The notes under the pieces are model-generated. The model was not told the DNA's origin and did no database searches. It saw nothing but the letters and a program-made list of their open reading frames with translations. From Streptosporangiaceae bacterium (GTDB lineage: Bacteria; Actinomycetota; Actinomycetes; Streptosporangiales; Streptosporangiaceae), in contig JASIBJ010000771.1 in NCBI GenBank assembly GCA_030045215.1, forward strand, positions 1-26,333: a DNA stretch of 26,333 nt, given 5' to 3'. Positions 8,189-16,667 of this stretch are shown here, piece after piece (positions within the stretch are counted from its first letter, which is position 1; each line of letters begins with the position of its first letter). Both the position numbers and the translations under genes were made by a program.

Positions 8189-8830
8189 GTGAGCGAGCGC
8201 CTGCCCGGTGGCGGCATCAAGCTGTCACCCGCCGAGATCGAAGCCCTCGAAGCTAGGTGGTCATCCAGCTGGACCCCAAGCGAAGTGGCATGGCACCTGG
8301 CAGGCATCGCAGCGCCCTGGTGCGTGGCCGCGGGCTGGGCGCTGGACCTGTTCCGCGGCAGACAGACGCGGGCGCATGCGGACATCGAGATCGCGATCCC
8401 GGCCGTGAGCCTCCCCGAGGTGCGCAGCCGCTTCCCCGGATATGTCTTCGATGCCGCCGGCAGCGGCCGGATCTGGGAGGACGCCACACCGGACGAGCTG
8501 GCCGCCGTACATCAGACATGGCTGCGCGACCCGGTCACGGGCAACTATCTGCTCGACGTGTTCCGGGAGCCGCACGACGGGGACACCTGGATCTGCCGCC
8601 GCGACGAGAGCATCCGGCTTCCCTACAGCGAGATCATCTACCACACCCAAGACAGCATCCCCTACCTGGCGCCCGAGTTTGTCCTGCTTTTCAAGGCCAA
8701 GCACGCCCGCCAGAAGGACCAGGCAGACTTCGAGACGACCATCCCGCACATGACCGCGGCTCAGCGCGCAACCTTGGCCGAGCTACTTGCCCGCGCACAC
8801 CCGGGGCATCGCTGGCTCGCGGAGCTCTAG
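8189..8830 (+). CDS. Nucleotidyltransferase-fold protein, aminoglycoside adenylyltransferase-like
   Basis: The 213-aa protein carries a minimal nucleotidyltransferase signature: AAGWALDLFRGRQTR at about residues 47-61, then AHADIEIAI, giving acidic residues Asp53, Asp65 and Glu67 that would bind metal-nucleotide. The order G-W-A-L-D...R.H.D.E matches the aminoglycoside nucleotidyltransferase group related to ANT(2'')/LinB-like enzymes. Such enzymes transfer AMP to antibiotic hydroxyls, but most environmental members have no proven substrate. The start is GTG 8189. There is no ribosome site, but a TANNNT-type -10 (TAGATT, 8176-8181) ends 7 nt before the GTG, as expected of a leaderless transcript. 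The C-terminal half (LAPEFVLLFKAKHAR) is the usual helical domain of this group. Confidence 0.75.
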   Translation: MSERLPGGGIKLSPAEIEALEARWSSSWTPSEVAWHLAGIAAPWCVAAGWALDLFRGRQTRAHADIEIAIPAVSLPEVRSRFPGYVFDAAGSGRIWEDATPDELAAVHQTWLRDPVTGNYLLDVFREPHDGDTWICRRDESIRLPYSEIIYHTQDSIPYLAPEFVLLFKAKHARQKDQADFETTIPHMTAAQRATLAELLARAHPGHRWLAEL

Positions 8831-8956
8831 GCCGTGCGCTCAGCCAGCCGGCTTCGCAGGCCAGCGCGCGACGGGTGTGGTCAATTGCGCGGTCGGGTAT
8901 TGGCGCGATGTCCGGAGCCGCCGACCGGCCCGTGCGATGTAGTAACGGGGGCACTC

Positions 8957-10435
8957 ATGACAAATACGAGCCGGAATCAACCAAAGATCCTTAATATACC
9001 GATTGGCCTGGATACTACCGGAATACGGCGCGAGTTCGACAGCCTCGGCCCGGTGGAGGTCCCCGCTCACCACTACTGGGGAGCGCAGACGCAGCGCAGC
9101 CTGGAGCACTTCAACATCGGAAACGACCACATGCCCACCGAGGTTTACCACGCCTACGGCTATGTGAAGAAGGCGGCGGCGGTCGTCAACACCAGGGCCG
9201 GCCGCCTGCGCGAGTGGAAGGGCCGCCTGATTCAGCAGGTGTGCGACGAGGTGATCGGCGGAGCGCTGGACGCGGAATTCCCGCTGTATGTGTGGCAGAC
9301 CGGGTCAGGGACCCAGTCGAACATGAACGTCAACGAGGTCATCTCGAACCGCTGCATCCAGCTAGTGGGCGGAACGCTCGGCTCGCAGGAGCCGGTACAT
9401 CCCAACGATCACGTGAATATGGGGCAGTCGAGCAACGACACGTTCCCGACCGCGATGCACATCGCCGCCTACAAGATGACGACCGAGAAGACAATCCCGG
9501 CGCTCAGGCGGCTCCGGGACGCGACCGAGCGCAACGCCAGGAAGTGGGCCGACGTGGTGAAGATCGGCCGTACCCACCTGGAAGATGCCACCCCGCTGAC
9601 AGTCGGGCAGGAGTGGTCGGGATACACAGGCGCGCTCGATGATGCGATTGCGGAAGTCGAGCACGCCACCCGCGGCCTGCTGAAGCTGGCGATGGGCGGG
9701 ACAGCGGTCGGAACCGGGCTGAACGCCCCGGCTGGGTTCGGCGAGCAGGTAGCGGCGGAAATCGCGAAGATGACCAGCGCTCCGTTCGAGACCGCAGCGA
9801 ACAAGTTCGCTGCTCAGGGCACTTTGGATCGGATGGTGCGCGCGCACGGCGGGCTCAAGGCCGCGGCGGTGACCTTGTTCAAGATCGCCAACGACCTGCG
9901 CTGGCTGGGGTCGGGACCCCGTACTGGCATTCACGAGCTCATCTTCCCGTCGAATGAGCCCGGCTCATCGATCATGCCGGGCAAGGTGAACCCAACCCAG
10001 GCTGAGGCCATGCTGATGGTCGCCATCGAGGTCATCGCCTCCGATGTGGCCGTCACGATGGGCGGTGCCGAGGGCAATTTTGAACTCAATGCCTTCCGCC
10101 CGGTCCTGATCAGCAACTACCTGCACTCGGCGCTGATCATGGCTGACATGTGCGATCACTTCCGCGAGTTCATGATCGAGGGCACCAAGCTCAACGAGCC
10201 GAAGCTGCAGGAGAATATCGAGCGCTCGGTGATGATGGTCACCGCACTGTCGCCCGTGATCGGATACGACAAGGCCGCGGCCATCTCCTACTACGCCATC
10301 GACCACAACCTCACCCTCAGGCAGGCCGCTCTCGACAAGGGTGTCAGCGAAGATCTGTTTGACCGGGTCGTCAACCCGCTCGTACTGACGCGCCCGGGCT
10401 CGGCCGACGTTCCCGCAGGTGCGAGCAAGACCTGA
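8957..10435 (+). CDS. fumC: Class II fumarate hydratase (fumarase C)
   Basis: The 492-aa protein catalyses reversible hydration of fumarate to L-malate in the TCA cycle; the family forms cytoplasmic homotetramers. Superfamily motifs are in place: TGSGTQSNMN at residues 115-124, RTHLEDATP with His207, and the signature loop GSSIMPGKVNP at 336-346 with the catalytic serine. The usual N-terminus (FDSLGPVEVPAHHYWGAQTQRS) is present. The ATG at 8957 is chosen because ACGGGGG lies about 5 nt upstream; the frame extends to 8834, but that part is not homologous. The first ~25 residues and the last ~12 extend slightly beyond usual fumarases. No operon partner is visible. A malic enzyme that could use its product lies 10 kb downstream. 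Confidence 0.96.
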   Translation: MTNTSRNQPKILNIPIGLDTTGIRREFDSLGPVEVPAHHYWGAQTQRSLEHFNIGNDHMPTEVYHAYGYVKKAAAVVNTRAGRLREWKGRLIQQVCDEVIGGALDAEFPLYVWQTGSGTQSNMNVNEVISNRCIQLVGGTLGSQEPVHPNDHVNMGQSSNDTFPTAMHIAAYKMTTEKTIPALRRLRDATERNARKWADVVKIGRTHLEDATPLTVGQEWSGYTGALDDAIAEVEHATRGLLKLAMGGTAVGTGLNAPAGFGEQVAAEIAKMTSAPFETAANKFAAQGTLDRMVRAHGGLKAAAVTLFKIANDLRWLGSGPRTGIHELIFPSNEPGSSIMPGKVNPTQAEAMLMVAIEVIASDVAVTMGGAEGNFELNAFRPVLISNYLHSALIMADMCDHFREFMIEGTKLNEPKLQENIERSVMMVTALSPVIGYDKAAAISYYAIDHNLTLRQAALDKGVSEDLFDRVVNPLVLTRPGSADVPAGASKT

Positions 10436-10659
10436 CGGCGGTAGGGCCGGATGGTGCGGCCGCGTTCCATGTCCGCGATCGCCCGGGCGCTGAGCCCTGA
10501 CTGTTCCCCCAGCTCCTCCTGACTCAGCTCAGGTGCCAGCCTGTGGCGGCGAAGCAGCCCGCCCAAACCCTCCGCCCGGTCCGGCCTGATCTGCTCGCAT
10601 CTCGTCCTCCAGCGCCCCAGTGGGCGCACAACGCGTATCAATGAGCATATTCCGGGCAT
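10432..10659 (-). pseudogene. 5' fragment of an XRE-type helix-turn-helix regulator gene
   Basis: The minus strand encodes GLGGLLRRHRLAPELSQEEL, then SGLSARAIADMERGRTIRP, a typical XRE HTH as found at the N-terminus of large actinobacterial regulators (HTH plus NB-ARC/TPR or BTAD). The similarity stops at about 10432, where the frame runs antisense into the 3' end of fumC and loses protein character. Everything beyond the HTH is missing. It is read as a truncated remnant; a free-standing short HTH protein is possible but has no convincing start or ribosome site. Confidence 0.5.
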
Positions 10660-10812
10660 GCAGCCGTGAAGGCTTCCGGGAACTCCTCGGACAGCGTTCC
10701 TGGCCCCGCGCCGGCAACTGTCGCGTCCTGTGACGGCATGCCTGTGATCATCCAGGCAGTACGGCGCCCTGGCCGCCGGCGACCTGCAGTCGTCCCATAC
10801 GAGCGGTGGACG

Positions 10813-11766
10813 CTAATTCGGTGTCGCGTCGCGGCTCGCGGCATTCAAGATCGTTTCGAGTAGCTCGCGGGTGTGCGGCTCGTCGAGAGTCTCGTTGATC
10901 CACGTGGCGGCATCGGCACGCTCAGGCGAGCGAGGGTTCGGCGTCAGCCAGTCTGTGGCGGCGGTCTCGGTGATGTGCCCGAGCTGCGCAATGAGCATCG
11001 AGAAGTGTCCGCGCCGAGTGACCGTCCCTGGTCCGCCGGCGTCCCGGTAGGCCCGGATCAGCGCGCGGGTCCGGCCTGGGTCGGCGCGGGCGAACTCGAA
11101 CAGTACGCACCCAAGTTCCTGGCTTGGGTCAGCAGGGCCGCTGTTTTCCCAGTCGATGACGCACACTCCGCCCTGCGCGGTCGGCAGTACGTTGTCGGCC
11201 CACAGTTCGCGATGGCAGGTGCGGATCAGTTCCGGAGACTCGATCCAGGACTCCAGCGCGACCAGCTCATCACGCAGTCCGGCCAGCCGCGGAGCGAACG
11301 GCGCCCCAGCCGCGCCAAGCTGGTCGACTAACTCGTCCCAGCGATCGGCGCCAACGGGTTCGTGATACCACGGATCCAAAGGACGGGGGTCGTTGACTGA
11401 CACGCGGTGGATGGCGGCCACGACCGCACCCACCCGAGCCGGATCCAGCCTCGGGTCGGGGGCTTGCAGGTCTACCCACTCATACACCCTGGCTTGCCTA
11501 CCTCCCAGGGTCGCCAACACGAGTCCATCGGTGGTGCGCCGCACCTGGGGCGCTGGCACCCCGGCGGCGCAGGCTGCCTCCTGGAACGCTGCCGCCATCC
11601 GTACTTGGTCCTCATCGCACGGACGGAACGGCACCTTCACCGCCCAGCTCCCCTCGGTGGTATCCAGCCGCCACACCAATCCCTGTTTTCCTCGCGCGAC
11701 CGGCCCGTCCGACAGCCTGGTCGGCGTGCCGAGATCGAAGCGCCGGGCGAGATCCGCGGCATCCAC
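10813..11766 (-). CDS. Aminoglycoside phosphotransferase (APH)-family kinase-like protein
   Basis: The 317-aa protein has the APH/choline-kinase fold. There is an N-lobe with VWRLDTTEGSWAVKVPF (Lys44 as the ATP lysine), a hinge VYEWVDL, the catalytic loop CHRELWADNVL at 184-194 and the metal-binding VIDWENSG with Asp205. Usual length is about 300 aa. The standard loop is H-x-D-x4-N; here the catalytic Asp position is Glu187, while His185 and Asn192 are kept. Family members phosphorylate small molecules such as antibiotics, sugars or choline; the substrate here is unknown. The start is GTG 11766, with a G-rich stretch (GGGGTGG) a few bases upstream. Whether the Asp-to-Glu change abolishes activity cannot be told from sequence. 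Confidence 0.82.
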   Translation of the reverse strand: MDAADLARRFDLGTPTRLSDGPVARGKQGLVWRLDTTEGSWAVKVPFRPCDEDQVRMAAAFQEAACAAGVPAPQVRRTTDGLVLATLGGRQARVYEWVDLQAPDPRLDPARVGAVVAAIHRVSVNDPRPLDPWYHEPVGADRWDELVDQLGAAGAPFAPRLAGLRDELVALESWIESPELIRTCHRELWADNVLPTAQGGVCVIDWENSGPADPSQELGCVLFEFARADPGRTRALIRAYRDAGGPGTVTRRGHFSMLIAQLGHITETAATDWLTPNPRSPERADAATWINETLDEPHTRELLETILNAASRDATPN

Positions 11767-11870
11767 CAGGCCACCCCACCACAGGCGCGCGGACAGCGCG
11801 AGGACAACGACGGTGCGATCCGCTTACTCAGATGACCGGAGACCCGACCCGCAGCGCCGTTAAGGTCCCG

Positions 11871-12068
11871 TCAGCGACCGGTTCCCGGACCGGGCTCGAC
11901 GCAAAACTCGTTGCCTTCTGAGTCGCGCATACCCGTGATCGCGGCGTCGCGCCGGATGACTGTCGCGCCCAAAGCCTCCAGCCGCGCGACTTCCGCGGCC
12001 ATTCCCGCGGGCGCGCGCAGATCCAGGTGCAGCCGGTTCTTGGCGGTCTTTGGTTCAGGAACCTGGTT
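11871..12068 (-). pseudogene. C-terminal fragment of a glyoxalase-like/VOC protein gene
   Basis: Reading the minus strand gives NQVPEPKTAKNRLHLDLR, then EVARLEALGATVIRRD and DSEGNEFCVEPG. This is the second half of the glyoxalase-like domain common in actinobacteria (VPEPKT.KNR.HLD... and D.EGNEFC are its hallmarks). The preceding sequence in all frames lacks the first half of the fold. A GTG at the start of the conserved part has GGAGG about 12 nt upstream, so a short peptide could be translated, but it would be an incomplete domain. Confidence 0.6.
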
Positions 12069-12492
12069 GACCACATGTTGGGAGCACCCTCCTCGGGCTT
12101 GGTGTTTCCGGCGGCGATGCGCTTGTTCAGGAAGGCCTGAGCTTCGGTGTGGCAGCGGATCTGCGTGCCGGCGACCCAGCGGACGGCGGAACTCCCGGTC
12201 CACTCCCCTGCGGGGCCGCCATCGACACGGTGGACGCGAGAGTGCCGGACGAAAGATGTTACGTTCGACGCCCCTGAGTGACCGCTCATGCCGCAGGTGG
12301 CGTGGTAACCGTTGGCCACTTCGGCGCGGGTAGCACCACTTGCCTCGGTTCCCCTGGCCTGGGAAGGCCTCCCCTTGTGCCACGTTATGCCATGTTGGCA
12401 CGCTGGCCCCTAATGCACGAACGCGGGCTGCGGGACTGGGCGCGGTGACGCCGGAACGCCGAGGCCGCCGGCGGCAAGTTAGGGGAGAGGCC

Positions 12493-13995
12493 ATGACGCT
12501 GATGACAGGCCTGAGGATGACCGCAGGCGGCGGCAGGCGGGCAAGCGGATCGCGGCGGGCGCGTGCCTTCGTGGTGGTAGCGGCGGTTTCGTGCGGGGCG
12601 CTACTGGCCGGGACGGGCCTGGCGTCGGCCGCCGCAAGCGCGCCGACGGCGGCGCCGCGGGTGCACTGGGGCTTGGCGGAGGAGGTGCCGGGCCTGGGGG
12701 CGCTGAACGCCGGCGGGAACGCTGCGGTTAATTCGGTGTCGTGCTGGCGCCAGGATGACTGCGCGGCGGGCGGGTTCTACACCGACGCCAGCGGGCATCA
12801 GCAGGCGTTCGTGGTGACCGAGCACAACGGTGTGTGGGGGCAGGCGGCGGAGGTGCCCGGAACGGCGGCGCTGAATGGCGACACTAGCGCGTCCAGCGCC
12901 CAGGTCAGCGCGCTGTCCTGTGCCCCGAGCGGATACTGCGCCGCGGCCGGCGACTACGACAGCGCCGGGACGCAGCAGGTCTTCGTGGTCAGCGAGACGA
13001 ATGGCCGGTGGGGAACCGCCCGGGAGATACCCGGTGTCGGCAAGCTGAATGTCGGCGGCGACGCCGCGGTCAACACGGTGTCATGCCCGTCGGCGGGCAA
13101 CTGTGCCGCCGGCGGTTACTACCAGACCGCCGTGCCGGAGGGGACCCCGATCGGCCAGGACTCGCAGGCGTTCGTGGTCAGCCAGACCCACGGCCGGTGG
13201 GCCACCGCGGAGGAGGTGCCGGGTATGGAGGCACTGAGCCCTCCGCCGTTTCAGGTCAACGTCGTCGACACGGTGTCGTGCGCATCAGCGGGCAATTGCA
13301 CCGCAGGCGGGTTCTGGGCTGCCGGTCCCAACGGTGCCCCTGGTCACGGCCAGTCAGGCGGCTTCATGGTCAGCGAGGTGAACGGCCGCTGGCACCAGCT
13401 CGTGCTGCCCACTGGCGGCGGAGGGAGCCGCTGGGTGTCGTGCTGGCATGCCGGTGACTGCGTCTCGGCTGGCACCGACCGCGTGAACATCCAGACCAAC
13501 GGCCGCTGGGGCAAGACGCTCACGTTCGCCGCCCTCAGCAGCAAACCGATCCTCGCGATTTCGTGCCCGTCGGCTGGGAACTGCACGCTCGGCGGCGTAC
13601 TTGGGTACTACCCGGTTGACCAGTTCGAGCTGCCGAGCGGTGGGTACGTGCTGAACGAGCGGAACGGCCACTGGGGCAAGGCGATCGGCGTGGCCGGTCC
13701 GGCGAACCTAGGCCAGATCGACTTGATGTCCTGCCCGTCGGCCGGGAACTGCGGTGCCGCCGGGAACGCCAACCCCAGCTTCGACAACGAGGGCAACCCG
13801 ATATCCTCGGCGTTCGTGGTCGGCGAGCGGGACGATCGCTGGGCCACCTCGGAACAGCCGCCCGGCCTGCCGAAGCTCAACGCCGGCGACAACTCGTCGG
13901 TCAACTCGGTGTCCTGCCCGTCGGCGAGCGCCTGCACCGCTGGCGGGTCCTACACCGACGCTTCCGGCCACTCCCAGGCGTGGGTGGACGGGTGA
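12493..13995 (+). CDS. Secreted protein of eight C-x5-C repeats, probable beta-propeller
   Basis: The 500-aa product starts at ATG 12493, preceded by AGGGGAG; the frame extends to 12340 but without a ribosome site. The N-terminus is a long export signal (GGGRRASGSRRARAF, then a hydrophobic core ending LASAAAS near residue 48). The mature part consists of about eight units of 45-75 residues. Each has a W-x-x-A-x-E-x-P-G-type strand, an LN-GG-VN segment, and the block V-S-C-x5-C-x-A-G-G (SCPSAGNCAAGGYY is the clearest), then a QAFVVSE-NGRW strand. The paired cysteines probably form a disulfide in every unit. Repeats of this size and a Trp-rich edge suggest a propeller. No catalytic residues are evident. 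Function unknown; a cell-surface binding role is inferred. Confidence 0.82.
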   Translation: MTLMTGLRMTAGGGRRASGSRRARAFVVVAAVSCGALLAGTGLASAAASAPTAAPRVHWGLAEEVPGLGALNAGGNAAVNSVSCWRQDDCAAGGFYTDASGHQQAFVVTEHNGVWGQAAEVPGTAALNGDTSASSAQVSALSCAPSGYCAAAGDYDSAGTQQVFVVSETNGRWGTAREIPGVGKLNVGGDAAVNTVSCPSAGNCAAGGYYQTAVPEGTPIGQDSQAFVVSQTHGRWATAEEVPGMEALSPPPFQVNVVDTVSCASAGNCTAGGFWAAGPNGAPGHGQSGGFMVSEVNGRWHQLVLPTGGGGSRWVSCWHAGDCVSAGTDRVNIQTNGRWGKTLTFAALSSKPILAISCPSAGNCTLGGVLGYYPVDQFELPSGGYVLNERNGHWGKAIGVAGPANLGQIDLMSCPSAGNCGAAGNANPSFDNEGNPISSAFVVGERDDRWATSEQPPGLPKLNAGDNSSVNSVSCPSASACTAGGSYTDASGHSQAWVDG

Positions 13996-14305
13996 AGAAG
14001 TCGGTCGACGCGGGCATGGGTGATCACCGCCCCTGGGTGGGGTCCGCGCGCGAGCAGCTCACGGCGATCAAGATTGACCGCGGCGTGCCCCCGCGTCAGT
14101 ACACGAACCTGCAACCGGCAGCGTCACCGATCCGGCCCAGCGCGAACAACTGCGCGAGAGGGTGACCGCGTCACCGGCAGCCCAGGGCCATTCCGCCTCA
14201 CATCACCGACCCTGCCGTGCTCGACCGGATCGCGGACCTGGCCTGGAGGACATTCTTAACTCCGTGGGGGAGTGGGCGGCACCGGCACCAGCTCGCTAAA
14301 CCACG
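13996..14305. other. Gene-poor gap left of the distal att-like repeat
   Basis: No complete gene is supported here. One frame (about 14194-14250, plus strand) reads PPHITDPAVLDRIADLAWRT, which looks protein-like but is opened by a stop and continues into the att-like repeat. It may be the remnant of a small gene cut by the integration event. Confidence 0.3.
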
Positions 14306-14358
14306 TCTGACCTGGGAGCCGGTGAGCGGGATCGAACCGCTGACCTGCCGTTTACAAG
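14306..14358 (-). repeat. Distal att-like copy of the tRNA-Thr 3' half (copy C)
   Basis: These 53 bp match 25658-25710 with a single substitution. They include the anticodon-loop-to-3'-end half of the tRNA-Thr(UGU) gene plus about 11 bp beyond its 3' end. The 5' half of the tRNA is absent, so this is not a tRNA gene. It is positioned as the far attachment site of an element integrated at the tRNA. Confidence 0.75.
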
Positions 14359-14694
14359 GAGCCCGGCTCACCGCCCCGTGCGCTCTGCCTGCACAACGTC
14401 GCAGCGAACTGCCCAGAATGCCCTGAACGCACTGGCCATCACTGCGTCGTTATTCCATGCGCCATTCCACACGTACTCCGAGTATGGAGCAGGTCTGTCA
14501 CAACGCGTGCACACCGCGGGTGCCGCAGGCGGTCCACCCCTTACTCCAGTCACGAGGTGGGCCGCAGGCGGGGGGACGGTTGCAGGAATGTGACGTCGGA
14601 CATAGCGCCGAGCCGGGACGATCGGCCAAGAGTCGGTGCCCAGAATCGGCTGAGCAGCGCGATCGCCGTAGCCTTGGCTTCTGGTTTGGGCAGC

Positions 14695-16328
14695 GGGGTT
14701 AACTTCGAGCACGAGAATGCCGCGATGCAGGCCGACTGCTAGGGCATCGGTCACTCCAGCGACGGCTAGGGCGTCGCCGCGGACGGGATCGTCATCCGGC
14801 TCAGCCACTTTGCTGAATCCCAGATCCGCACCGTGCCGTCGCTGCCGGCGGAGGCCAGCCGCTGCCGGCCCGCCACCGTCACCGCGCACACGCCGGTGAC
14901 CGAGTCGTGGTGGCCTTCCAGGACCATTGCTGCGTCCTGACCTTTCGGCCCGGGCCCAGCGTGCCCGGTACGGCACCCCTGGCCTGGCGGCCAGCCTGGT
15001 GCCAAGCTTCTCCACGGCGTCGGTGACGCTGAACAGCGCTGCCCGCTCGCCCGGCCCGCGGTCGGCGGCTTCCGGGGTCAGGCTCAGCAGCCGCACCCTG
15101 TTCCGCGCACCCGGCGTTGCGCGGCCCGCAGCAGAGAGCAGGAGCCGCCGCACGTCGGCGTGCAGGAGGTAGCCGTCGTCGCGAAGCAGCGTGTCGATGA
15201 TCCCCCCGGCGCCGGCAAGGTCGGGCAGCGACCGCAGCAGGTACGGCGGGACGTTTTCCCAGTGGTACGCCCGGCCGTAAGCGACGAACGCTGCGGCGAC
15301 ATCTCGCTCGTCGCTGGTCCGCGCGGAGATTTGTACCCGGTCGGCCAGCAGCGCGTCGTTGAGGGCCTGGTGGAACAGCCGGAACACTGGTCCGCTGTCG
15401 TCGCCTGCCTCGACCAGGAAGTTCGCCCCAGTCGACCGGGCGAATTCCTGCAGGTGCGCCCTGGCGAGCGTCACGCCGTACAGGGCCTTGATCGCTTCAC
15501 GCCACAACACCAGCGGCAGGCCGGGCGCTTCCGCGAAGGCCAGCGCGGTCAGCGCGTGGCTTGCGGGCAATCGGTCAACCGGGCCGAGGCGTTCGAGGTA
15601 GGCGGAAAGCGCTGCCTCTACGCTGGCGGTAAACGCGAGCCGGGCCGGGTTTACGGGATCCTGGTCGTGCATGCCGTGATCGCGGGCGACGAGCCCCGCG
15701 ACCAGGAAGTTTCCCCGAGCCAGCTCGGCGATCCGGGCGGCGACCGGCACAGCCACCTCATCGTCGCCGTAGGGATTGCCGGCACGCTCGTCCCCCGCCA
15801 GCTGCAGGCACACCGGAGTATAAGCCTCTACGTCGAGCCTCCCGCGGCCTCGTCCAGCGCATCGGCCACGTTGAACCGCCCGCCGCGGTCCTCCAGAGCC
15901 TCGCGCACCGCGGGCGCCACATCTTTGGGCTCGGCGGGCCGTCTGGCCGGGGCCGCGCGGGCGATCTTGGTGGCGACGTCGAGCGCGGTCTTCGATTTCA
16001 CGTGCACTGCGCATCCCACTGATCCCACCGTTGCGCGCACCCACGGGTCAGATCCGGGCAGCCTCTTTGCGATCTCGCGATCCGAGGTAGTGACAATCCG
16101 GCCGAGGACGGCGGACTTCCCCGCGCCCGGCGATCCGGTTATCGCCAGCACCCGGCGGTCGGGCACTGGCCGGTCCAGCCAGCTGGTGATCCTGGTCAGC
16201 GCCGCCGTCCGGCCGCGGAATCGCCAGCCGCGTTCGGAATCAATGCTCACCCCGCGGGCCCTCGGCTGCCAGTGCCGCACCCCCTCCGGATCAGCTGAAA
16301 GTTCCCAGCCCCGCTCCCCCAAGGCCAC
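14695..16328 (-). pseudogene. STAND NTPase with WD40 repeats, frameshifted and deleted
   Basis: Several minus-strand frames join into one recognisable protein. Frame 1 (16328 to about 15830) gives GVSIDSERGWRFRGRTAAL, Walker A ITGSPGAGKSAV and FNVADALDEAAGG, where the Walker B region is damaged. Frame 2 (about 15840 to 14990) gives the helical STAND region (CLQLAGDER, LTALAFAEAPGLPL, FRLFHQALNDALL, PPYLLRSLPDL). A third frame holds one WD40 unit (VLEGHHDSV...GTVRIWD), and frame 2 resumes with the protein's tail, ending near 14695. About 60 residues between Walker B and the helical region, and most WD40 repeats, are missing. Intact relatives are large actinobacterial signal-transducing ATPases, some with caspase-like effectors. 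This copy cannot work. Confidence 0.72.
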
Positions 16329-16374
16329 GGTCCCGGCCGCGGCCGCCGACCACCTCGCAGCCAGCCCCGCCAGA

Positions 16375-16605
16375 TCATGCCTGGGCAGGCATCGCGCCGA
16401 GCACGGCGAGAGTCGCTACGCCCAGGCCGATCGCTAGCCACCAGCGCGTGCCTTCGCGCGCGAGCAGCACGTACTGCTGGAATGTCAGCTTGCCCAGACC
16501 GGGCCAGTAACCAGCCCCCTCAAGTTCAAAGAGCCGGCGATGGACATGTCCTGCAGCCCACAGAGGAAAGCAAGCCTGTCGGAGAACTGAACCTAGCGTT
16601 GACAA
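16375..16605 (-). pseudogene. Membrane-segment fragment, probably the N-terminal part of the STAND/WD40 relic
   Basis: A 76-codon minus-strand frame opening at TTG 16605 encodes LRQACFPLWAAGHVHRRLFE, a short loop, then a transmembrane helix (WWLAIGLGVATLAVLGA) before a TGA at 16375. In the next frame the sequence continues as DLAGLAARWSAAAAGTVALG directly into the Walker A domain of the relic, so this was probably the membrane anchor of the same gene. It overlaps the upstream region of the oppositely oriented DUF4157 gene. No family is recognised for the piece itself. Confidence 0.4.
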
Positions 16606-16667
16606 AGCGACAACGGAGCGGTGACGGATGCGCCGCTATTGTCCCCATCGGGAGGTCGGGAGCAACC

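Noticed and set aside
8257..8994. 245-codon plus-strand frame overlapping the nucleotidyltransferase gene
   Set aside because: Alternate-frame shadow; the nucleotidyltransferase motifs are in the other frame.
12700..13980. Direct DNA repeats that might suggest a CRISPR or satellite array
   Set aside because: They are codon-phased repeats of a secreted protein with diverged units; spacing and identity do not fit CRISPR. No CRISPR array is seen in the window.
14368..16044. A single 558-codon minus-strand reading frame as one intact gene
   Set aside because: Only its middle matches STAND proteins. The start is out-of-frame noise over a deleted Walker B region, the WD40 unit is in another frame, and the tail runs into the att-flank sequence. 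It is a composite of a pseudogene.
16377..16667. N-terminal extension of the DUF4157 protein
   Set aside because: No ribosome site, not family-like, and overlapping the opposite-strand membrane fragment. GTG 16668 has a good ribosome site and a typical N-terminus.
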